Shown one piece after another: positions 1 to 11,324 of a DNA stretch of 64,000 bases; the first letter of the stretch is position 1; each line of letters begins with the position of its first letter. A program made the translations under genes and the position numbers. The DNA is from Gracilariopsis chorda (lineage: Eukaryota; Rhodophyta; Florideophyceae; Gracilariales; Gracilariaceae), in the NCBI GenBank assembly GCA_003194525.1, contig NBIV01000099.1, forward strand, positions 216,973 through 280,972, written 5' to 3'. The notes under the pieces are model-generated. The model saw nothing but the letters and a program-made list of their open reading frames with translations. It did no database searches and was not told the origin of the DNA.

Positions 1-1125
1 TTCCCATATTGCCATGTTATCTGGGTTAAAAGTTGGGATGTGTGATGTTTTGTGCTCTATTTGGATGTGCTGTCTGGTACCGCGGAGGTTGTGGGTATCG
101 CAATTTGCTAGGTGGGCTTTGCAGAGGAGGTCAGCGGTGAGTTCGTTGGTGTGCTTTGTTATGTTTCGGCGGTGTGCACGTAGTGTTTGTGGGGTTGTAC
201 AAGGGCTGGGTTGTTGGTATTGGCCCATAAACTGTGAGCCCTGACAACGCGGAAGGCGAGGGTGTGATTCACTTGGAGTTCGTCTGCTTATCACTGGTGC
301 AGACAGCCATCGGCGGCTACTGTACTGTGCGGTCTAAAAGGAGTCTAGCAACCAATTGTTTATGTTACGTACAGTTTTTTTACCCAATCATGTTACAAGA
401 TGATGTCTCTCTCAGGAGACATAAGCTCGCGGTGTTAAAAGGATTAGTGCTTGTGTTCTGGGACGCCACAGTTGCGTTATCGGTGATAGCCCAATGGTGC
501 CTTCATATTGGTGTAAAAGGGAATTAGCGAACGATACCCGTCCGATTGGCGAGTTGTGTCCCAAAAATAATGGAAATGACGTGCAAAATGAGTAAATGGT
601 AAGATTAAATATTTTAAGTATTTTACTGGTCTGCAGGTATTTAGCAATTGTATTCTAGTTTTCTTGATCACCGTCAGTTTGATATCTTTTGGTTTTTTCT
701 TTGGTTGTTTATTTGTTGTTACTGTCTACTAGATTAATCTGTATAGTGTTGACAGTTACGAAGAGCACGCTTTTAGCCCTCATTATCGCTAGTCTTGGCT
801 CTTTTTCGTCACAGTTCAGTTGGATTGCTCACAAGATTTAGCAGAAACGGAGCTAAGTTTAAACAGTTGTTGTCATGGATGCTCCACGTATCTATGGTGG
901 CAGAGGTTGCCAATATCTTATTGGCCGAACTGGCAACCTTGGAGCATATGAACCTGGTCTTGGAAGTTTTTAGTGTCCGACGAATTGAGCTCATCAACCT
1001 GTGACTGGCTGTTTGAGTGATCCGCAACGATGGAAGTTTAAAAACCCCCAGTATTAGAAGGTCCAAGTAGGAGTTATGTTGCAAATCGCACAAGCTATTT
1101 GGACCCTCGTGTCCCCCGATTTGAA
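1..1125. other. No gene recognised
   Basis: No reading frame here resembles a protein family I know; the open frames are short, overlap on both strands and mostly lack ATG. A small local inverted repeat (AGGTTGCCA near 903-911 against TGGCAACCT near 931-939, flanked by GCTCCA and TGGAGC) is the only visible structure. It could be flank of the neighbouring transposon or old repeat. Confidence 0.4.
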
Positions 1126-1146
1126 ATCGATTTGCTTATCTCACCT

Positions 1147-1200
1147 CACTGCAACCGTTCAATATTTTGGATACATCAAATTTGGCCACAAAGTACAGCG
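1147..1200. repeat. Left inverted end of the Harbinger element
   Basis: Two conserved blocks, CACTGCAACCGTTCAAT and TTGGCCACAAAGTACAGCG, separated by 18 bp. Both recur inverted at 4342-4441. Confidence 0.75.
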
Positions 1201-1442
1201 AGTCCCGTGTTTTTCCCGAATTTTGAATGATTTGTTTTCTTTTGGTCACCGGAAACCGCGAGTTTTGGCAAACTCACAAGCGCACCGAAACTGGGGTTGT
1301 CGTGAGTTTGTCCAAACTCGCTGTTGTCAATTCGAGGGAAGACTTGCGCCGTGCGGCTATCATCAACAAACACAGATCCTGCGTACCACAACTCAGAGCC
1401 CAACATCATCTGAGCCACTGTTTCTGCTCTCGCACTTCCATT

Positions 1443-2636
1443 ATGGCAGAAAACGCACCTCATGCCCCACACATCTCGCCCGCTGCCCCTACATCCAGCC
1501 CGCCCGGCTCGCCGCGTTATGGCAAACTTGCTATCACTGCTACAACTTCCCCAAGTTTTCCGGCGCTAAAGACTCGTCACGGTCACGCTCTTGGTCCTCC
1601 CGCTGATGTCGCGCCAAGACTTTCAACGCTTGCACCTGTACTTGGACACATTGCGCCTGACGCGGTGCAATCTCTTGAATTGGCTACGACTAGTACTGTT
1701 CCCCCACGGTTGTCTTTCTCTCCAACTACACTCGTTTCAAGAGTTCCTGACGTTTTAGTCTCATCTCCGGTGGCGTCTACGGAGGTGTTGGAGGAAGGAT
1801 CCACCTCATGCCTGGACAACTAACGCAAGCGGAAGCAAAAGAAGCAGGGTAACGATTCCGGGTGTAAAAGAATTTGTGCTGTCGGCGCAGACGCTCTCGT
1901 GGCTATAGTTGAAAGCTATTCTGCACATTTTGCTAAGTAATGCATTGGACGTAAGAAGGTGGTGCAGAAATTACCAGCTCGGGTATGGAAGCAGGTGTAC
2001 CAAGACTACATTGACGACAAAAAAGAGCAAGCGAGAGCCGCTGGCATGGTGTTTGACCTGGGAAAGCTTCCGCAAGAACGAACGCTTCAAGATGCTTTGC
2101 GCGGTGCCTTGCAGGGCATTGAGACTGGCTTTGCAGACTGCAGTTTGAAGGGGATAGACGAGGCTACCCCGCAGGACGTGGATTTGTTGGCGAAGCTAAA
2201 GCAGACTGACACCTTTCATAGGAGAAAGATGTCTGGCTTCCGCGAAAGTTTAGCTACAGGAGTAGTGGCCGCTGCTGTCGTTGGCAGTGGAAGGCCTGTT
2301 GGAACGACCAGTGGCACCACTGAAGCCGCGTCTTCTTCGGTTTCGGTGCCCTCTACGAAGAAGGAACTTTTGCGCTCAGCTGTGGAGTCAATGGATAGGA
2401 TGACGGCAGTTGTGGAGACTGGGTCTAAGGATCTCACACAGGCCGTTTTATATCAGAATGCGGTCTACGAGAAGGACATGCAGGGAAAGGAGCCTTTAAG
2501 GAAGGGCCAATTGCAGTCATTGAAAGCTGCAGACGCTCAGCGATCCCTCGATATGCTTGTAGTTCTGAAGAACGAAGGGGTTATTTCGGAAGAGGAATTT
2601 AAGAAGCGTGCAAAGGTGTTGGCTCATCTGCAGTAG
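1443..2636 (+). pseudogene. Harbinger accessory ORF, Myb/SANT-like
   Basis: One reading frame runs from the ATG at 1443 to the TAG at 2634-2636 with two in-frame stops, TAA at 1821-1823 and TAA at 1938-1940. The first part is Pro/Ser/Thr rich. The middle reads as a basic stretch followed by a trihelix-like segment (ALVAIVESYSAHFAK, then KLPARVWKQVYQDY), which resembles the Myb/SANT-like DNA-binding proteins of PIF/Harbinger elements; these are known to act with the transposase in the nucleus and bind transposon ends. The C-terminal third is helical and ends SEEEFKKRAKVLAHLQ, a typical short terminal helix. Its 3' end overlaps the convergent transposase by 38 bp. The family assignment rests on context plus weak motif similarity. 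An intron spanning the stops is possible, but I see no convincing splice sites. Confidence 0.6.
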
Positions 2637-3777
2637 CTCGATTACCTTCTTGTCCAAGTTCGTCAAAGTGCGTAAAGTCCATTCGGCTCCGGTGAATAAA
2701 GTTCGTCAGGATTGCAGAGGAATTGAACAATACTGCAAATTTTCTCCGCCTATTTGGACAAGTTGTGATAAAGCGACGGAACTTGGATTTTAAACCTCCG
2801 ATCCCCCACTCAACAGCAACTCGGTAGCCCGCATGAAGCCGATTGAAAGCTCGAAGCACAGGGTCGGAATCAGCATTCGGAATTTCTCGGTTATCTATCC
2901 TTCTCAAAATGAAGTGATCGAGACCCATGTATCCGGGTTCACCCAGTAGATACTCAAGAAGATTGGGATTAGTGTCATCAAACGTAAAATAGCTCTGCCA
3001 GTTCATACACAAATGACTTGATCTTAGGATCCGTGCATCATGAAAAGAACCAGCGTACCCCGCGTCCACATAAATAAACAGACCGTCGTGGTCGATAACC
3101 ACAGTGCTGTTAAAGCAGTAGATCTTCTTTCTGCCATTAAAGTACAAGTGGTGTTCGCTACTTGACCGGCGATGTTTTTTGCACAAAGTCCCATCAATTT
3201 GCCCTATGCACCCCGGGAGCTCTGTAAGTCTGTTCCGTAAGGCGGCACGTCGTTGTGCATTGGGTCACGCCACTTCATGTGCTAGTAGCTCATTGATTAT
3301 CATGCAGACATGTATGATATCGTTGTACAAAGAGGTTTTGCTATAATTCCAGCTATTGATTTCCCTCCGCAACCCTGTTCGCGCCTTCAGATACATAATA
3401 CAGGAGAGGAGCCTCTCGGAAGGATTGAGCTTCGTCGGTCGCCCTGGCAGCAATCTCTCTTCTTCATGCCTTTTCCGTAGGGCAATAGTCCGAAAAACCT
3501 GCGAACTCAGGGTCTCGAACTCAGGTTGGTAGAAGCCCGTGATGTGCTTATATAACGATATATGTCCCGTTCTTAGTAGCCTGAGACGTTCTATCTTCGG
3601 TGCGATGGTGTTGACTGAGTAGTCACCTTCCCTCTCCTCATTTTCTAGCTCCTGCATTACGATAAGTCCCAGTTTCAAGGCATAAGCTGCCCCTCTAAAA
3701 GTCATTAGAGCACTCTGTGCAATGGGTACTAGTGTTCCCCACGGACTTTCCTCCTCTTTTTCATTAGCCAGCTCCAT
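2599..3777 (-). pseudogene. PIF/Harbinger transposase (DDE_4 type), one nonsense stop
   Basis: The transposase would cut and paste the element using a DDE RNase H-like fold. From the ATG at 3777 the frame is open to 2599 except for one TGA at 3265-3267. An N-terminal helix-turn-helix-like region (LNPSERLLSCIMYLKARTG) precedes the catalytic domain. The first catalytic Asp is in IGQIDGTLC, followed by VDAGYAGSFHDARIL; the conserved late Glu is in RVAVEWGIGGLKSKFR. The second catalytic Asp, normally in a GDsGY-like motif, is Glu here (LLGEPGYMGLDHF). The stop falls just before a Pro, where the family usually has Trp-Pro, so TGG to TGA is the likely change. About 390 residues if read through, a normal length for the family. 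Confidence 0.85.
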
Positions 3778-3783
3778 CGTCAC

Positions 3784-4260
3784 GAAAGGAGGCCCAACTG
3801 CGATGGTGAATGCAGCAGCAACCCAAACTTCGGCAGCGCCAGCAGAGCTAGAGTGGTCGGCGACGGCGGTGCGCGAGCGTGAGGGGCAGCGGCGGAACTC
3901 AAATTTGCGGGGTAGACAGGCGGGGCCAGAATTCGAGCATCGAAAACAGCGACCGAATGTAGGTATGGTGGTAGCCGCAGTAGTTTACGGGGTAGTTTCG
4001 GAGGTTGTAGCGGCCATAGTGGCAGGCAAAGGGACCTCAACCCTGGAAGCGCGAGTGCGGGTGGTGGCGGCGGTCGTAGCAGGAGACTAAGGGCCGGCAG
4101 TTCGAGCAGCGCAAGTGTGGGCAGAGGCGGCGGTTGTTCGACAATGCGCAAGGTTGGCAGGCGCGGCGGATAATAGCGTCACTAAGTAGGAACGGCGGTG
4201 GCGGCGGCAGGCCAAGAGGCGTAGTGGATCCCGAGCTCCTGAGGCGCACAGCACAGAAAC
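3784..4260. other. GGCGG-rich subterminal region of the Harbinger element
   Basis: Purine-rich and G-rich on the + strand, with many GGCGG, GCGGC and GGTAG triplet-like repeats. Open frames on both strands here give low-complexity Leu/Pro/Ala or Gly/Val strings and are composition artefacts. It lies between the transposase start and the right end, so it is presumably the transposase 5' region. Confidence 0.5.
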
Positions 4261-4341
4261 TCGCCGTGGTTGTTCAAGGATTTTCAACACCAACTCACCT
4301 CTTTGTGGACACGAGTTTGGTCCAAGAAAATTATCAAAACA

Positions 4342-4441
4342 CGCTGTACTTTGCGGCCAACTCTATCGGATACTTCGTTTGCCCCACAGTTCAAATATCT
4401 GATATTTGAACTGCCCCGTTAAAAATTGAACTGTTGCAGTG
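4342..4441. repeat. Right inverted end of the Harbinger element, with palindrome
   Basis: Reverse complement of the left end, but the two conserved blocks are 64 bp apart instead of 18 bp. The extra sequence holds a perfect 13-bp inverted repeat with a 1-base centre (4387-4399 against 4401-4413, arm CAGTTCAAATATC), which can form a hairpin. Confidence 0.7.
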
Positions 4442-4450
4442 AGATAATCG

Positions 4451-4739
4451 CATTAATGTGATCGCGACTCTATCGCCACCAAGTGGAACGGGCTGTAAAG
4501 GCCACTCGTTCTACTCCGCTGAGTCGAAAAGAGCACTGCCGGCGGGCTCCCATGCCAACAGTGAGGATGCACCACGCGACCTTCACAAACAGAGGATCTA
4601 CAGCCAAGGTGTTTATTTACTTAGGGGTACATAGGTAGATGCGTACCGTGGTCAAACCGAGGCTTCATGAACGGTGGTCTCGAATCTGACAACAATCGAT
4701 GCATCTGGGGAAACTGCTCGAAGCCTGCGGAAGAACTTG
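4451..4739. other. 3' flank of the ARM/ankyrin gene
   Basis: Short spacer between the Harbinger right end and the stop codon of the host gene. It should hold the 3' UTR and poly(A) site of the minus-strand gene. I see no open frame of note and could not identify a poly(A) signal with confidence. Confidence 0.4.
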
Positions 4740-7700
4740 CTAACGATGGAAGAATCCATTCCGATTCCGAGGATTGGCAGCATGCATTTCAGAGATGTCT
4801 GAGACAAGCTTGAAACTCTGATTCGAAGCAGCCTTGCTCTGTGGTGGAGCCGATTCATCTACAATGGAATCTATATCAAAACCAAAGTTCTCATTTGCGA
4901 AATCGACTCCAAGATCCCTGCCACCTTCAACGGCTTCTTCAGACTGGACAGCTCTGTTCAAGTCAATCTCCGTGTCGACAGTGGAACGCATTTGCATTTC
5001 TGTCCGAGGTCCTCCATCATGTTGAGTTTCGCGGCGCTCAGCTAAGGGAAGCGAGATCCCGCTTGAAGCCAGTAATGCTTCAGTAGGTAAGGATGAATTC
5101 CTCTTATTCAGCTCGTAGACGGACATAGAAGACTGTTCTGTACAAAGACGTGTTGGAATTCGCTGTATTCCTGACGGGAGGTAGGCAGAGGTCCCTCTCA
5201 TAGAACCTGCGACTGAGATTTGTGTTGGAAGCACTGAGTTTGTAGTGTTCACCCCATTAGAATATAATGTCGGTGCTTGGCCTACAGGCTTCGCAGACAC
5301 CGCGACCTGTTGGGCCGTTGGCCGAATCCCGTGGCAGCTTCCGGATTCCATGGGATGGCTCTTCGCCTGCTGCTGTAACATAGGTACCAGCACATTGGCA
5401 CTCGACGCCGCTGCATTCGACCGCATTGCCATAGCTTCAGATCCATCTCTTATGTGCGACAATGCACCAAATAGATAACTCTGCGACGATGGAATGCTGG
5501 TTGATGATGGTAGTAATACCTTTGGTTCTACAAAACGTCCATTCACTGGTGATGCTCCACCAGTCAGGGAGGCTGTGTGCACATTGTGCTGGCCTCCGCT
5601 TCCATGATGAATCTGATTATATGATCCTTCAGTACCTTCAGACGATTCCGCAACCATATCGGATAAAATCTTAGTCCCTCTTCGTTTGACTCGTGCAAGC
5701 CATTCGGGGTTACTCGAGTTTCTATGATTTCCACATCGAGCACAGTACACGGTGGTTCCCTCTTTGAACAAATAAAAGTGAGAGCACTCTTCTGGAATCA
5801 CAGAGGCGTTTTCGTAAGAATCTCGAAAAGTAGAATCATAACTTTGAGGAGTGAGAACATGACCCTTCCTCGACGCACCATTCCGACAGATCTGCGGGGC
5901 ACGAGGCTGATCGTATTCGTAACATGGAATACTGCGAGTGGTTGCTTCAGATTCGCACACGTCATCATCTGCAAATTCCGAGGATACGGTAGACGAAGAA
6001 CGAGTTTGAGATTCGACTGAGAATACGTTGTTCCCGTTTGGCCCAGAGAGGGTCGAGCTCGCGCTGGTTTCTGGGTTGGTAGCTCGGGTTGATAGTAGCG
6101 GTTTACATTGCCGGTTGCGAGCAGCAGACCTTCGGGATGTTGCCAATGCGTATTCAACTTTAACTTGGGCAGATTCCGCTTTGATAGACGCTTGATCCAT
6201 TGCTTGTATGTGGGCCAGGTGCTTCTTGGCGGCGCTCACAGCGTGCTCACTCTCAGTGTTATTGCGCTTCTTTGACTTGGAAACGGACGGAAACGCATTT
6301 TCGTACCGTGCGATCATTGCAGCTATGGCTCTCGCGTCGTCACTCTTAACGCAAATATCAAGAATCTGATGTCCCAAATCTTCCACTTCGCAAGATACTC
6401 GATCCGCCAATTCTCGTAAAGCACTTTGAGACGAGCCATATTGCCTAGCACGATCAGATAAATCACGAAGGCGTTGCATGTCCGGCCAAGTCCAAGAAGT
6501 TAGGTGCTCCATGACATGGTCTGTTGGTTTGGATGCCTTCAGGAGTTCTTTAATAGGCTCACAGCGAGCCTTGCACTCCTCTATTGCACCTTCAAGAAGA
6601 GAACGGGCTCGTGTTGTACGTTGCAGTCGCTCAAGTTCAGCTCGGGCCTTCTCAGCTTCAGTAAACATCCCAAGAGAGTTTAACTTTGAACGGAGATCAG
6701 TCAAGGCATTCACATCAGATCGAACTACAGCTTTCTTCAAAAGCTCCACGGTTGCTGCCTGCTCTCTCAGCCTATGTGCCTGTGCTCTGGCAGCTTCTAT
6801 ATCAGGGCTAAGAGCGGTCAATCCAAGCTTTTCTGCTTTGGCAGCTGCTTCGTCAATTTTTAAGGGGTCGCTTTTGCTGCTGGCTTGCCGCAACTTCCGG
6901 CGTTCCGTCTTCAGTCGCTTTGCTAAAACTTTCTTCGCAACCTCAAGCGTACCAGCCAGCGCAGATTGTTTCGAGATCAGAACCTTTTGTGCTTTGTTGA
7001 GGGCCAACTCAAGACGCAAAGCATCACCTGATTTCATCGCTTCATTCAGCTCCTCCCTGGCCCGCAGTTCCTTGTGTTCAGCTTCGATCCGTAGAGCCTC
7101 TTCACGCTCCTGCTTTTCCTGTAGAGTGCGTAGTGCATGCTCAGCATCTGAGACAGCTTGCAGTGGGTCCTTTCTTTCAAATACGCGAATCATAGCCCCT
7201 GTGGCGCCCATTTCCATTAAGAGCTGCGCCGAGGTCTTCAGATCGATTAGCGCCTCTGAGAGACCTCCTAAATTCTCTTCCTTCATCGCCAGTTTAGCGG
7301 CTTGCTCACTCTTCTCAAGTTTCGCTATGAGTGAAGCTGTACTTAAGGCTTTCAATATCACGGGATCATCTTTTTCTAGAATTGTTCTTGTGGCACGATT
7401 GATAGCACGTGATAGGGACCGAGGATCACCTCCTTCAAGCGCAACTGTGATTGCCTTTCTCACAGTTTGTCGTACACTTTCTCTTCTTGAATCCATCGCT
7501 TCTCTCTCCTTTTCCTCCTTAACACGCTTCTCTTCAGCCAGAAGACTTACCAAGAGCTTCCGCGCTTTGCGGACCTCGTTTCCCAGTCCAACTTCCGTGA
7601 CTAGCGGTGCTGGAACTAGAGGTGCGTTGGTGGTGTTTGAAATCTGCTTGTGGTTCGGGGTTTGCCCGTGGGCGGTATGCCCGTATACCTCTCTATGAGT

Positions 7701-10700
7701 TGAGTAGTCCTCGACATCTCCGCGGTCTGTATAACCCGTGGTGCTGTCACTGCCCACTGGAGCTGCAAGGTGAAGCACAAGCTTGCTAACATGTGATATT
7801 GCTTCAGTCAACTTTGATACTGATCTTTGAGAAATTGCCTCCTCCAAACGCAGTTTTGCACAGAGTGCCTCCGCCTCTCGCCGCTTGATCTCGCGCGCAC
7901 GTAGAGTGCTCTGCCGATCGTCGTGCGCTTTTCTTCTTCGAGAAGCGGTTGACTTCAGTTCATTCTCGGAAAGTGACATTCCGTTGTACATGGATGAGTG
8001 ACTCAATCCGTTTTCGGCCTCTTCAGCCTGGGACTCGTAACGGCGGAGCTCATTACCAGAAATGTCCACGCTTCCATGAACCTGTTGGTTGGATACAGTC
8101 ATACAACCGGAGTGCCTGAGCTTCGAGCATGCGCGGCATGTGTGCACATTATTGCCTACTGCGTACGAACTATTCATCTGCTCGTCGGATTTTCGGGATT
8201 CAACAACAGGCCACGCCGCGCTTTTTGAAGGCACAGGTGGTCGATTAAGTACAGGTGTAGAACCCCCATCACTAATCAGTGCCAAGCTTGAATTCTGCTC
8301 CTTCAGACGTTGAATCAAGAGGCGTACGACATCCTTTGCTCCATTGCTAGCTGCGTATTGCACCAAAGTCCAGTTGTTTCTGCCAAGATTCTTGCAGGTC
8401 TCAGTAACGATGGCACCGCGTTGCAGTAATACAATTGCACTCTCCGAGTGTCCATTTAACACTGCAAAATCAAGAGATGACCAACCAGATTTGGATGTGA
8501 GCTCGTTGACATTGGCTCCGCGTCGCAGCAACAACTCCACAACGTCGTAGTGGTTCTTTGAGGCGGCGAGGTGAAGAGGAGTAAGGTAATCACAGATTTC
8601 CATTTCTTTGTCCAACATAGCCCGGATATTCGCTCTACAATCGATACTGGCACCAGCATCGAGCAAAAGATTGACAATATCGCCTTTTCCGTCGTCAGCT
8701 GCGATGAGTAGCAAGGGCTTCTTGTTGCAGTTCACATTTGCTCCAGCTGAAACAAGAGCTTTAACGACGTCAGAATGCCCGCCTCGTACGGCATAGTGCA
8801 GAGGAGTTACTTCATTTCTTGTCGTAACATCTACTCGCGCTCCATGACCAAGCAAAACTTCTACAGTTTCGGCATATCCGTTCGACGCAGAAAGATGCAA
8901 AGGAGTGTATTTCCCTTCAGCTTCATTGTTTGGATCCGCACCATGTTCTATCAGGAGATGCACAACCTTCGAGAACCCTTTCTGTGCTGCAAGACACAAA
9001 GGTGTCTGTTTCTTCACTGATCGTAAGTTGACTGGTGCTTTGTGATCTATTAACAGTTTACACACCGTGACATTCCCTCCACCGGAAGCAGCCAAGTGCA
9101 AAGCAGTCACCCCGTCGCCACATTTCGTTGCAGGGTTTGCTCCATGTTGCAAGAGCAGTTGGCAACACAGTAAGTAGCCCTTGTGAGCCGCCCATGCGAG
9201 AGCAGTAAGCCGCTTCTTCCCGGACGATATGTCAAGATCGGGGCGACACTTGCTCAACAGCAATCTCAAACAGGATGGCTTCCCAAGCTGAGCAGCCAGA
9301 ATCACGGCGGGAAGACTACTCCCAACACCCCCGTCGGGAGGCCCTCCTCCAGGATGTAGAAGAGCTGGGGCCTCTATTGCTGCTGATCTCTGGCTCCAAG
9401 TCATTTTAGATAGCAAAATTGCCAAGCAATGGGGATGGCCCATTCGTACCGAACGACCAAGTTTGGAAGCTAGACCTGCTCGTCCATCTCCAAGACGTCC
9501 GGAACCAGAGCAAAACTCACATATTGATCGAATTGACGAATACAAAGAGCCGGATTTCCGCGACGAATCAAAGTCCTCGACGAGGTGTTTACCTCTCGCT
9601 CGGCGCTCGGCGAGTGGTGATGAATCTGCACACAACAGACAGCTACATGGCTCGGGCGGTGGAGGAAGCAAGTCGGAATCAGAATCGTCATCTTCTGGGT
9701 CGGAATCAGTTGACGATGCAGAGGCAGATGTACAACCAGGCACTTCTACGAGGTCAGATTCGGGAAGTACATGGCTCAACCCGTCACTGTGGCCATGCGC
9801 AACTTGTGAAACACCTGACATTGTTTCGGTTGCTGAGATTAAGGTTCCTGCTACACCACAGACTCCTCGGGTCTGGGTAGAGTGTGTAGCAAGGTGCGAT
9901 AGACGGTGGGTTTCACGGTGTGATTTGGTTTGCTGAAACTCACACGAACAGTTCGCATGGACGGTCATCGGAGAGAGAGGCGGCGTTACAAAAGGATGTA
10001 ACGCTGACACAGAAGGGGACGGGAGTACCGGGGAGAGATCAACAGTGGTAGGCTCTGCGCCAAACATTCGTTCCAAGATTAATCGCGCACGATTTCTGAC
10101 ATCAGGAGAGACATGGGTCGTCAACGCTTCAATACGTTCAACTCCGTGTGCCTCAGCTACAAGAGACGCCATCACATTGTAACCATTCAGATCGGGCGAA
10201 GTGGCCATCTGACCGCTAATGAGAATGTTTCGCAATCCCTTTAGCGCAACCGCAGCAACAGTGCCACATCCTTTCCACAATACATCGAGATCCTTTTGGC
10301 AGGTAAGTAAGTTGCACAGAGCGCGAACGCCATTCTTTTCCGCAAGGTATGAAATCTGCTTCGGATCACGGTTACTAGAGAGATTAAACAGCACCCAGGT
10401 GGCGTCTTCGCGACACGCGCCATCCTGGTTATCGAGCAGTTTGAGAAGGGGTGGAAGGATGTCAGCGTCCAGCACGTCCTGCACTTGATGCGACGACTCG
10501 GTGATGTTGGACACGATCCAACACACCTCCTTTCTTATCTGCCGATCCGACGAAGATAGCAATGCTCGAAGGCATGGCAAAGCATTACTATCAATGACAA
10601 CCTGTGTCTGGCGATCATCTCCACAGGCGACATTACCAAGAACCTGCAAAGCTGCTAGTTGGACGGAAATAGGTACAGAACGTGATTTGGAGGGTCGTAG

Positions 10701-11324
10701 CAACATAACCAGTTTGGGAACGACATTGGCCTCAAGAATGGCTTGAATTCTGTCGTTCTGGATGCCCTCACCAAACAACTGGCACAAACCTAGGCAGGCT
10801 TCTTTCAGAACTTGTTCGTCTTTCTTTTCGTCGAGGAGCGACGCTAAAGTTGTTGCAGACTTCCGAACCTGGTGAGTATGGAACAAAGTGGTAGAGTGAT
10901 AGAAATGTGTCAAATACAAACAGTGTTACCAGGGGTAAAACAGAAGACAGACAATATTAAGGAGTGAATAAATGTCAGCATTGATTTCGTGGTGAAACAA
11001 GTTGGCAGATGGTTGTGTGGGCGTCTGCAATGTGCTTTCAGGTGGGCAATCTGGTCAAACAGGCAGACAGATTCGTATGTGTGGAGCCTCTGACTCAGAA
11101 AGAGCGTGTCGTGGAGAGCATGAAGAAGTAGAGAACAAGAACAAAGCAAGACCCAAACATACGTTCGCTACACTGATCACGACAAGCAAAAGCGAAACGG
11201 AGCTTCGTAGCAGATGGGTGACACAAAAGAAAATGCGGACACATACCTGCTCGAGGGGAACATCGTGTGAGGAGTGAAGAGAGTTGCGCGGAAGAGTACC
11301 CCAAGGCGGAGCATAGTCGACCAT
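4740..11324 (-). CDS. Importin-alpha-like ARM / ankyrin-repeat / coiled-coil protein
   Basis: Two exons: 11324-11247 (26 codons, ATG at 11324) and 10868-4740, giving about 2068 residues. The join is CAG|GTATGT to CACCAG|GTT, phase 0. Residues 27-296 match the C-terminal half of importin-alpha: ARM repeats with the Trp/Asn signatures VCWIVSNIT and ATWVLFNLS, then the C-terminal LVAEAHGVERIEAL helix. The importin-beta-binding domain and first ARM repeats are absent. An acidic Ser/Asp linker (about 406-433) leads to roughly ten ankyrin repeats (about 496-884; TPLHLAA-type motifs). Residues about 996-1606 are charged helical units repeating every 65-70 residues. A CxH...CxxCxxH pattern (about 1720-1741) may bind zinc. 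The rest is disordered. Likely a scaffold; binding of nuclear-localisation signals is possible but unproven. No in-frame stops. It is the only convincing host gene here. Confidence 0.9.
10869..11246 (-). other. Intron of the ARM/ankyrin gene
   Basis: 378-bp intron. The donor is CAG|GTATGT at 11247/11246. The acceptor is a pyrimidine-rich tract ending CTCACCAG|GTT at 10869/10868. Splicing joins codon 26 (Gln) to VRKSATTLASLL, the first ARM helix. Reading from the intron into exon 2 without splicing has no ATG, which supports the junction. Confidence 0.75.

Larger units (their letters stand above)
1130..4450. mobile_element. PIF/Harbinger DNA transposon, degenerate
   Basis: A roughly 3.3 kb unit bounded by diverged inverted ends. 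Two blocks at 1147-1163 and 1182-1200 match, in reverse complement, 4425-4441 (one mismatch in 17) and 4342-4360 (one mismatch in 19). Inside are the two genes typical of Harbinger elements: a Myb/SANT-like protein (+) and a DDE_4-type transposase (-), arranged tail to tail. Both carry stop codons, so this copy cannot make its own proteins. I could not fix the exact termini or a 3-bp target duplication; a TTA/TAA pair close to the ends is suggestive only. The element lies about 290 bp beyond the stop codon of the ARM/ankyrin gene. Confidence 0.8.

Noticed and set aside
3780-4293. Pro/Leu-rich minus-strand frames
   Set aside because: They follow from the GGCGG-rich composition; three overlapping frames give equally meaningless proteins.
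6478-7698. 406-codon open frame on the + strand
   Set aside because: It lies wholly opposite the helical part of the ARM/ankyrin gene and encodes Ala/Ser/Phe-rich text, the usual mirror of Glu/Lys/Arg-rich helical coding. No independent evidence.
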